Source: Saxidomus purpurata
Lineage: Eukaryota > Mollusca > Bivalvia > Venerida > Veneridae
Direction: 5' to 3'
DNA: 64,000 nt
Assembly (NCBI GenBank): GCA_022818135.1
Contig: JAFMSR010000015.1
Coordinates: forward strand, 27,576,574 to 27,640,573
The position numbers and the translations under genes are program-made. Numbering within the stretch: position 1 is the stretch's first letter; every line of letters starts with the position of its first letter. Under the pieces are notes generated by a model. The model was not told where the DNA came from, did not search any database, and was given only the letters and a program-made list of their open reading frames with translations. Positions 54,748 through 64,000 of the stretch are shown piece by piece.

Positions 54748-57339
54748 TTAAGATAATAATACAATCATATTGTGACATGCCTTGAAATCAAACATTATTA
54801 TTTAACATAATTGTGACTGTGACTGTGAAAATGGGTCCAGAGGGGAGTAAAAATCACACATTTTGTTTTACATGTTTTCTAAAAGTGTGAAGTCGGTTGA
54901 CTATAAATTGAAAATTTCAAGTAAATCTACTAACTACTTTTATAGTTATGCTTGTTTTCAGATAACACACATTGTTATTCTTCATAATGACGTTTGTGAC
55001 GTCAAACAGTAATTTTAACGTCAATATATTTGACGTTGTAGATTACCTTGTTACACATTCATATGGAGGTATTTTTTCTTGAAATTTAATCTGATAACAC
55101 ATAATTTATTGTTCAGTATTTCGCTTGTTTTAACTTTGTCGTCATTTCTCAACTTTTCAATAAATCCTCATTTTGATTGACCGTGCCCTAATTTTCACTT
55201 TTTCGAATGTGACAGAATTAGTGGTTGCTATGGTAATATGCATTATGATGAAGACATGATAGAATCATTTTCATGCATATTTGTGAATGCCATTTCAAAT
55301 AAACACCATTCTTTAAATGGTTATGCCTTGTCGAATTTTGGTGAAAATTGGTTATTTGTCATTTTACATTTGCGCAATAATAATTAATGCTCATCTGGAC
55401 CCATTTTCTCAGTCCACGTCACATATGTAAATCTACACCTAAGATTTACTTAAAACTAACAAAAACTTTAAATACTGACGCAAGAAAATAACCACTGATG
55501 GACAGTTACGAAATGTTTAAAAACCAACCAACACCTCTGAACATATCATAAAGAACCTACAAAGAAGAGAAAAATTGACAACAATTATTTATTACGAGAG
55601 CGTCTTTATTACGACAGGTACAAGTCGTTGGCAGATACCGACGAAAGTAATGTTGAAGCTGCGAATTTTGCAATCAGCATCTCGTAATTTAGTTATCAAA
55701 GATTATTAAGTTAAAGACTGAGAACAGTCAACCATAAAACTGCCGTATTGCTCCCCTATGAAATTTCAACTTGCAACTCTTTTTGTTTCAGTAATAAACA
55801 GTGTCATAATTTCAGTTGCGCAATTCGAGAAAAAAAAAGTCTTCTCGTTGTACAAGAGAGTTGGATTTGATTGATATACTGAAGAACTGTATTTCACAAT
55901 GAAAATTAAGGGTTCTATTTTTCTCTTAAATTGACATAACGGTAGATGAACTTTGGAGGCGTATAATGAGAAGCTAGAAGTTTTAAGATAGAATCATCAG
56001 CTTTAGAAACACATTTGGTAGCGGCAGGATACTGCTGCTCTTGTTATGTATTATGCAAAACAAACCACAATGTGGCATTTTGTAAATTAGCTTCACATAT
56101 ATCGTATGCACCAGTATTGAACCAAACATAAAAGGTGAAAACAATGTAATGATGTCGACAAAACTTGACTGAAAGTTCATATCTGATGGACGTACAGATC
56201 AGGCACAGTAAAGGAAGACTTAAAAAAGTAGGACTGATGGTCAAAATATTTAATTTACAATGTCTTAGACTTATGTCTATGGATGTTTTTATCATTTTTA
56301 AAACATCAGAAAACCCTCTTCTGAACAGTACCCTAGCTAATTTGAGCGACTTATTCTTAGTCGATGAAAAAAAATCAGTAGGTTTGTTTTTTTGTGCTTG
56401 CGTTTACTTTCCTCTATTTTTTGTAAACAATGCCATCATTTGTCAAAAATCTTTGTTATAATCATTTGTCTACACAAGGAAAATAAATATAACCCTTCAG
56501 AGCGCAATGTTATAACGTCACACTTTCAAGTCCATCAATAATTCAAGTTTACCTTCAAGTTATTAAAGTTAACTTCAGTGTTGTTTGACTTGTATGAGGA
56601 ACAGGATTACTGTCTATTTAGGACAAGTTTTATTGTCATGTTATTTCCTTATCATATATATCTGCCAAATAAGGAAATCTTTCATTTCAAATTTAGTCAG
56701 TCTCGACTTTTTTATATACAAATGAATGCACAATCACATTGCCGAATGTTTTTGAATGAAAATATCCGTGAAAATCATTGTACAGTCTCTGTATTTACTC
56801 GATTGTTTATGTACTGTGAATGGTTGCCGACAGTGCCATTACATACATTTGCTAACTATTACACCAGTTTTTATGTTTACTGAATTTGCTCTTCTTTATG
56901 CCATCCATCAACATTTGACAACAAGAAAGGGAGTGTTTTTATCATCAACTATAGTCATTGCTATAAAAATATAGTTTCCTGTTAAAAACTTATGCACTTA
57001 TTACAAAAAACTAGGAAGATGTCTAACGAAAGTCAAAAACGAAATTAAAAATGAATGGGAACTTGGCAATGACGTATTTAAGACACTCTTCAAATACCCG
57101 CTGTGATACGTTAGTATCACAGTTGTTTTATTGTTACAAATGATGCGGAGATGACGTAGATGGCATCTGAGATGACGTTTTAGGAATTATTTGCCATTTG
57201 TCATATTATATTTGGATATGAATGTATTTGCAGCTGCATTCACATGTACAGACTAAAATCAATTTATCTTAGTGTCAGTAATTAAGGCAAATACCATGTT
57301 TGACTATTTGGTCCCGATAATAGCTCTTTAATTTAAAGG

Positions 57340-57760
57340 GACATACCCTATAATTGCTCCTTGATTTAAAGGGATATACCCTATAACTGATGTCAACTAA
57401 ATAACCTCCAAAACATAAATAATAGAATCTTTGGAAGAATTATAACTTAACTCGAAAGTTTCAGCTATGCATTCACAGTCATTGTCGATAGAATGAGCGG
57501 TTTAAGATATACTTCAGTACCGTAAACCATTCAATAATCTATGTAGAAGTGTTGTTGTACAATTAATGGGTTGATGCGATTTATTACTGAAAGCTCTTTA
57601 TTGATTAATTTGGGTAAAATGAGGCATTTCTCACCATAGATTCTTCTTTGAAATTGTATTTATTTATTATTTTACATTCATTGAACACATAATTTATGTT
57701 TCAATAATATAATCTGCTAAATGTAGGGAGTGCCCCTTTAATACACAATCGAAGATGTTT
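57340..57760 (-). mobile_element. MITE family G copy (reverse)
   Basis: Complement of the 45.9-kb copy: starts tttaaagggacataccctat, ends tgtagggagtgcccctttaa. A duplicated end (aaagggatataccctataa) is present at the left side. Confidence 0.6.
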
Positions 57761-58071
57761 GTGAAATTATATAAAACAATGCATACATATCCTGCTTTTA
57801 ATCAGTTATTGAAATATTTCAATTATGTTTTGCTGATGATGTAAACCTGATGTGTGTAAGCTTTCAGCGCAGAAATATATCGCTTATGTAGATGCGAAGT
57901 CTCAACTTTTAATAACAAAATGATAAACACTGCCCATTTCCGTGTAAACTAACCAGTGGTAAAGTGTTATTCCTTTGTTCAGTTTGGTGATTTAACCTTG
58001 ATCAGTTGAAAGAAAATGGGCAATGAAAGACAGCTGTGGATCAATGTCAAATGCTACGGTGGAACCAAACT

Positions 58072-58072
<1 letters not shown>

Positions 58073-58110
<38 letters not shown>

Positions 58111-58319
58111 CCCCCCAATACCGAAGACGATCTAAAAGGAAACATAAACGATCTAAAAGGAAACACTACCAAATCAAACAGACTAAAACTTGCGTTGGCT
58201 TGCCATACATTTAAAAAAGAAACCCCCAAAAAAAAAAAAAAAAATATTTAAAAAAAAAAACTTCAAATAAAATAATTTAAAAACAAAAAAAAAAATAATT
58301 AAAAAAAAAAAAAACCCCC

Positions 58320-58359
<40 letters not shown>

Positions 58360-58363
58360 ATTT

Positions 58364-58397
<34 letters not shown>
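58073..58397. other. Homopolymer block, probable assembly artefact
   Basis: A run of more than 30 G, then a C run, then within 200 bases long A runs broken by cccccc and ttt. The G/C junction occurs inside a copy of the duplicated sequence that is ordinary in its other copy (50.4-50.5 kb). Short proline- or glycine-rich open frames here are artefacts. Confidence 0.75.
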
Positions 58398-58399
<2 letters not shown>

Positions 58400-58400
<1 letters not shown>

Positions 58401-59985
58401 TTTGCTCAGTTGCCCACATCAGTAAGGAACTGCATTTTATTTAAGTCGCGTACTTGCCTCTAAGTACAAGTAACGTATATATCTAAGCACACAAATTTTG
58501 TAAGTGGATCCTGCATAGAGTTCTGTCATCAGGGTTTGTTTTCTGAAGTGCAGTGTTTTATAAAAAAAACATCTTTATTGCCATTCTTCTAAGCCGCTTT
58601 CCTTTTCCGTAACGCATGGACGTAATCTTTTAGCCAGTCGTGAACTTTTGCTAGTTAGTCTAGTATAAGTTTATCTTAAATATGAAAGATATGTAAAAGG
58701 CTTAGTATAATCATATCTATGAAATAATTATTGTTGAAGCCTTTAAAGTGATATTACCGTTCAAAGTGACCATCAACATTTTAAATAAAACATTAATCAG
58801 TGATTTATACTCCTAGAATTATAAACATTTCCATAGTTACAACCCAAAAATAACGATCTGCAAAACAGTTCCATTCACATTGAATATAGTGGAATTCTGT
58901 AAAAATCGTTTTTGACTACCTTAGTCATAAATAAAAAATCCACCCTTTCGTTTATGTTTATCTTAATTTGTATTTGTCTATAACAGAAATAATTTGGTGA
59001 AACTTATTTCTTATATATCTCAAAGCATCCAATGTGTTTTTGCATCATTCTCAACTTTAAAACAATGTGACCATTTTGACGATATTTATAATTATCAATT
59101 TGAAGCAAATTAAGCGTAGAGAAGTTGTGATTACAGTAATAATATTGGCATTGGTATATTCGTGTTTTTAGATTAAACAACATATTTTCTTTCTAATACC
59201 AAAGATAAGCAGACAAGTACGACGTATATACAAGGAAACTGTATTTTATTACGATGTATTACGATATGATGATATGACACGAAAGGCTTTTTCTTGGAAG
59301 CATGTGACTTGAACAGAATCTAGTGTAATTTCAAACACATAGCTTATTACAATTTGTCATCAATAGTAATGCTGAAGATATAAGATCATTGTATATGTCT
59401 AGGGCTGAGACATTCAGAATTTACTAATCCTTGGTTCAAACTTAATACAAGTTAGATATGAATTAAGTGCAATTGCTTCCATTCTAAAAATCATTCTGAG
59501 AAATTATGTCTTCTTCGACCCCATTAGTTTAGAACTAAAACATGTTTCATCCTATTTTGTTTTTATTTCCTTGAAGTATCGAGACTTGTTAGTCCTGTCA
59601 AAAAAATGAAACCTATATCTTTTGATGTCAGTAGGTCTAAGGTTAAGGTCGCGTTGACTTTGAGTTTATTCATGTTTTGACCAATGACTGAAGAAACATT
59701 TGGCCTAAGATCCTGAACCGGCTATGACTGATCCACGACCTCTCTTAAGTTTAGGGGGAACCGTTGTTCGAAGAAAATTTTGTCCACAGTTCTAAACGAA
59801 TAACATTTGACCTAGTTTTGTAAATCATAAATTGGTGTCACTTCGTCAAAGGACAATGTCACAGAAGCCTGTAAATAGAAAAACAGATTTATTTCCATTT
59901 CGTAAAGGTACACTTCCATAATCCTCCGATTTTAGAGAAAACAGATGTTGTTTTTTTCAAACACAATTATTCTACACGAGCAGCA
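58400..59985. other. AT-rich stretch without recognised features
   Basis: No open frame above 60 codons, no repeat family member and no clear hairpin was seen. Confidence 0.4.
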
Positions 59986-59989
59986 CAAT

Positions 59990-60120
59990 TTAAAGCTGCT
60001 CGCGCTCAGTACCGTTGAAATTTTTTTTTTAAATTGACATACTTATTCATAAATTAACGTACTTAAATACGTTATTTACATACATTTTGAATTCCGGAAT
60101 CCTGATTTCATTTCTTGAAC
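59990..60120 (+). mobile_element. MITE family F fragment, internally deleted
   Basis: Starts aaagctgctcgcgctcagta and ccgttgaaat, then jumps to aaatacgttatttacatac; the far terminus is missing. Confidence 0.45.
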
Positions 60121-60928
60121 CATATTATATTCTGCTAGACCTTTTACACCAAGGATGGCCATAAAAAAAACTAGCCGAATACAGATTGCATCAGTCTGGT
60201 ATATAAAACACTAACTTTTATTGCAGTCTATCTTTTGAAACTATTAAAGGCAAACAAAGACATTAATTATTAATCTGTTTCTGCCACTACAAATATCAAT
60301 GTAGCATGTTTTTCAGTAATTGCAATGTCGTTTGCCGTATCTTTTGATTATCTTTTACCGTAATAGTAGTTTTAAGGTAATAGAACATGCCACTTGACGG
60401 CACAATAACAATAAAAACACCACTTTGCAAACAAATTTTACATCCGATTGAACAAAGAATGCGCAGTATGTGTTGTTGTGAGATTAGATATCTCCTTCCT
60501 CTTGTTATAAATGTTTGTGGAATGATGTAGATGGCATATGAAATGAATGCCTGTTAATTTGTCACTTTGTATTTGGATATACGTGTATTTACAAATGCAT
60601 AGACGGAAATCAATTTATCTTAATGCCAACAATTCAGTAAATATTTTTGCTTGACTCGATACATTTCTTTCTTGTTTTAATGATGCAATAGTGGCCTTAG
60701 AATTATATACGGAATGTTAGATCAAGTAGTCGTGTTACTGACACATGAGGAATAATTTCTTACTACATGTATTATAGATTCGAGAGACTCGTTTCTGTGA
60801 GTTTAAAAATAAAATTTCGTATATCATTAACTGCACACATATGCTCTGTTTTGTTTCGTTGATGATATCAATTTCAGTTGAGTATGGGCAAATAAATGTA
60901 CTACTTATTAAGATACCATGTCTTTTTA

Positions 60929-61168
60929 GAGCTGCTCGCTCTCAGATTTTGGTAAAAAAATAAAGTTCTTCAAACTCTATGTAAATAACGTATTTTAGAA
61001 TATATGGTCATATAAAAAGGCTCCAGTATAAATTCATGTCACGTATATCTCTAAATTTACAAAAATGCGCTTCTAAATTCAAAAGCGTTGCAAACGCTTT
61101 TGAAATTTCAATATGAACATATAGTGTAGCGGTGTCGTGTAACCGACATTTTCAGTCGATTTCTGCAA
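60929..61168 (+). mobile_element. MITE family F fragment (3' end missing)
   Basis: Starts gctgctcgctctcagatttt; includes ttcaaaagcgttgcaaacgc and ends after cagtcgatttctgcaa. Confidence 0.6.
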
Positions 61169-61174
61169 TAGTTG

Positions 61175-61430
61175 ATTAACTGTGGTAAAATGATGCATTT
61201 TTTTTTCGTCATAGGTTCTTCATTGAAAAAATTTTACATTCGTCGAACACATAGTATTTGTTTCGAGAATATAATCAACAATACATTAACAGCCGATTTT
61301 TTCGATAATGACTTGGGATGCATAGCTGAAACTGTGAGGTTAAGTTATAATACTTCAAATGATTCTATTATTTATGTTTTTGAGTTTATTTAGTTGGGCA
61401 TCAGCTATAGGATAATACTATGTCCAGCTG
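61175..61430 (+). mobile_element. MITE family G fragment
   Basis: Shares ttctt(c/t)attgaaa, catagtatttgtttcgagaa, ttcgataatgacttgggatg and gcatcagctatagga with the 45.9-kb copy; both ends are incomplete. Confidence 0.5.
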
Positions 61431-61932
61431 TTAAGATATAATTAAGAATTTAGCTGTGACGGCAGTTGTTATATACAGTTCAGTTGCTAATTTAGACAAA
61501 ATACATGTGTATAAATATATGCATTAGATTTGTAAATAAAAGCAAGGGAAATGAAAATGTATGACATAATTTTAAGGAACTTCTTTCAAATATTACTCTA
61601 GCTTTATTCTATATACATCTATATTTAATTCAGACCTAAAATGTTTGACATACTCGGTTTAGCATTTACGTAAAAGATCATAATACAACATAGGAAATCA
61701 ACCATTATTTACAATTCTAACACGATCCGCAACTTTTCTTTTATAGACATAGAGGGAAAGAAGCTATACATTATTTAACTATAAAATACATAATGTTTCC
61801 ACGGGCAAAACGTGGGGTAAATGTTGCACGCGTCCTTTCGCATTCCGTGCTTGTAAGTTACTACGCGTCAAACATAATTCGTGGTATTTTTCAAAGACAA
61901 TTTAATGTTAGAATCGAAATAATGAATGCATC

Positions 61933-61990
61933 TCTGTATTTTATTATTTAATAAAATACAGCCAGTCATCGGATGCGCACTCGTGATTCA
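61933..61990. repeat. Partial copy of the foldback MITE at 62.5 kb
   Basis: ttaataaaatacagccagtc and ggatgcgcactcgtgatt match one arm of the complete copy. Confidence 0.6.
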
Positions 61991-62470
61991 ATGCAAATGC
62001 AAATACATAGTACTACAAATTGACAAGTATTTCGTAAGCCTTCATCTCAGATGCAATCACGTCACTCCTGTATCATCTATAACAATAAGCAAGTGCCTAA
62101 TCTAATGACAGCACACATTGACGATGCATTCTTATAATGGATTAAACTGTTTGTCAATGCGAATTGTTGTTGTGTTGCTGATAATACCCCGATATTCCTT
62201 AAGCATACAACAACATAATTGATCATCTGTGAGAAAGAAAATAACTTTGATATTACTGAATAACAACCCAAAACACTTTAGCAATGGCAAAAAATAAATG
62301 GGTAATTAATCTGTTTCAAATATTAAACTGCAAGGAAAAATTACTGTTTCATTCCAACTTGATATCACCCTATCCGTACCTAGGCTAAGATATTTATTGG
62401 TCGCCGTCTGTGTAAACGGTAACAGCATAACAACAAAATGTATTTCTTAGTAGTTTATTTTTTTATCTTT

Positions 62471-62582
62471 CCTGTATTGTATCGTTTAATAAAATACAGT
62501 CAGGAATTCGGATGCGCAGTAATTAAATCACGAGTGCGCATCCGAATGACTGGCTGTATTTTATCAAACGTAAAAATACAGG
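62471..62582. mobile_element. Foldback MITE (near-complete palindrome)
   Basis: cctgtattgtatcgtttaat...ggatgcgca pairs with tgcgcatcc...aaaaatacaggg around a centre near 62,526. A partial second copy lies at 61,933-61,990. Confidence 0.65.
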
Positions 62583-62599
62583 GACACATTTATGCTAAT

Positions 62600-64000
62600 A
62601 AATTTGGGAGAACAAATCCGGTACTGACTATATGACTATACAAGCAGCTTTAAAGGTAAATTGAGTGTTAATAGGGACTACATTTAAAAGTTATTGTCGC
62701 TTACGGCGTATTGCTAGCGAATACTTTTCACAATACTCTATACCGATTGTCTGACCTGATGCCATGTGATTGTGCTGTAACCAGGTACTCCTTCAGTGCC
62801 ATCTTCTAGTAGCGCTTGTAGCATTTCATATGCAGTCTTTCTGCATCTTAATGTGTGACATTTGTTTTGACAACGTGAACGCGTCGTCTGCCATGTCGAT
62901 TCAGAATGACGTCATACATATGACTTCATTTAATTCTACGTTCTACGTTGCGTAAAGTATACGCAGAGTATACGTGACAAAATGAACTAACATTGTACCA
63001 AATATCAAGCGGATACGTTTGATATTTAAAAAGTTATTTCAGACTGACCCGCGTATATGCATATAAAAGGAATTTGTCAATTTGCGGTGTCAAATTATGT
63101 CTTTCACAAATGTATTACGATATACTGGTATACTTTTGTCACCACAGTATATCAAGAGCCACACAGGATTTTTCTGCCTTCGGTACAGTTGTAGGGGGAA
63201 TTCTGTTGGCAGCAGAGAAGATGAGCTATTGTCATCTTGAAGATAAATGCCTCTCTTTATCAGCATAAACATGAGTGATTGATTTAAGACGGGTAAAATG
63301 CAAGTTCATAATCGATTCGTGTACATAGTTTTTAAGATGCAAACATCTATATCTTGTATATTATAAGACTGGTAAGTAAACACTTTAAATTTTAAGAACA
63401 TGCTGGGATGACAACAATACATTATGTACAATTGCCGTATGGCCCTAGATTTACTGTGGTGACTAAATTTTTCCGTGTTCATGGATGTAGAGGGGGTCAC
63501 TTTTCATACCATGAGTGTCTGTAACGTAGGCCAACAGTATATGTCTTACTGGGTATTCTCACATTTAACAGAAGAAAAGGGCAATTGTTTGAGTACCAAT
63601 AAAAATAATGACATTATTGATTACGAAATATACATGAACCAACGCGCAAAGAAGCTAATAAAGAGAGTCAAAATGTAGCCAAATACTTTTATGAAAAGAA
63701 CAATGAACTTCAAGACGGTTTGCGTGTCATTTTGTTTGTGACAGCTTGGCAGAACAAGTTACAGTTAAGACGTACAGACGTGTTACAAGTATCACTGATA
63801 AAATACAAGTTATTAAAGGTTACAGAAATGATTACAGAAATCTGTCCCTTCCATCTTACTACTTTGCCATTGTCCCCGTCTGTATAAGTAATTCGTCTTT
63901 TGAAGCATATAAGGTTCGGCTAGACTCTTGCTCTGCCATTTACTATTTGCTAAAGTTTTAAAAGAAGGTAATTTACATCAATGTAACAGGCAGAAAATAA
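62600..64000. other. Right edge: several short open frames, none recognised
   Basis: Frames at 63,475-63,678 (GVTFHTMSVCNVGQQYMSYW) and 63,746-63,961 read protein-like but show no domain I know. They could be exons of a gene to the right or remnants of a transposon. Confidence 0.25.

Larger units (their letters stand above)
54180..58215. repeat. Diverged duplicate, copy at 54.2-58.2 kb
   Basis: 54,200-54,375 matches 61,480-61,660 (aaaatacatgt(a/g)tata, cctaaaatg). 55,610-55,900 matches 46.7-46.9 kb. 57,130-57,290 matches 60,500-60,650 (atttggatat, caatttatctta). 57,780-58,060 matches 50.2 kb. MITEs F and G interrupt it. Confidence 0.55.
60480..61680. repeat. Diverged duplicate, copy at 60.5-61.7 kb
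   Basis: Matches 57.1-57.3, 57.8 and 54.2-54.4 kb as listed for those copies, with MITE F and G fragments in between. Confidence 0.5.

Noticed and set aside
58023..58251. Glycine- or proline-rich short frames
   Set aside because: They arise from the G/C homopolymer run, which is itself doubtful.

Overview
The window is animal nuclear DNA: AT-rich, with a spliced gene built of small exons and a dense load of transposable elements. The repeats point to a marine mollusc, most likely a bivalve. They include several families of pearl/HINE-like elements with tandem cores of about 145-166 bp, tRNA-derived SINEs, and a BEL/Pao retrotransposon. The species assignment is inference; the sequence carries no direct species marker.

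Positions 1-30.5 kb hold one gene on the minus strand, a retinoblastoma protein (RB1) orthologue. I could assemble 17 coding exons with compatible phases and GT/AG borders, from a start codon near 30,546 to an exon at 31-206 that ends just before pocket B. The visible part encodes about 609 residues: the two-lobed N-terminal domain, all of pocket A, and the CDK-site-rich linker. Pocket B, the C-terminal domain and the stop codon lie beyond the left edge. A consensus E2F site sits about 115 bp upstream of the proposed start codon.

Introns of this gene are packed with mobile DNA. The most striking insertion is a complete BEL/Pao LTR retrotransposon at 11,107-19,250. It has 450-bp LTRs that look identical, a 5-bp target duplication (GCATT), one 1,874-codon gag-pol frame, and an extra zinc-finger reading frame in the place where retroviruses carry env. 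It lies in the sense direction in intron 8. Other intronic insertions are a Tc1-like element (8,999-10,134), a TIR element (23,147-24,193), a hAT-like element (26,228-26,764), a long-TIR element with another nested inside (27,733-29,608), SINEs, and pearl/HINE-like elements.

Positions 30.5-64 kb contain no intact gene that I can recognise. The region holds decayed retroelement fragments (a retropepsin remnant at 31.0-31.8 kb, LINE endonuclease at 32.7-33.0 kb, LINE reverse-transcriptase pieces at 44.4-46.6 kb), more SINEs and HINE-like copies, several foldback elements, and MITE families. Much of 35.5-62 kb is made of diverged copies of the same unidentified sequence arranged roughly in tandem. 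A G/C/A homopolymer block at 58.07-58.40 kb is probably poor assembly.

The two features most worth follow-up are the young BEL/Pao element with its zinc-finger/SUMO-interaction-like accessory frame inside RB1, and a shared terminal design across five otherwise different HINE-like families.
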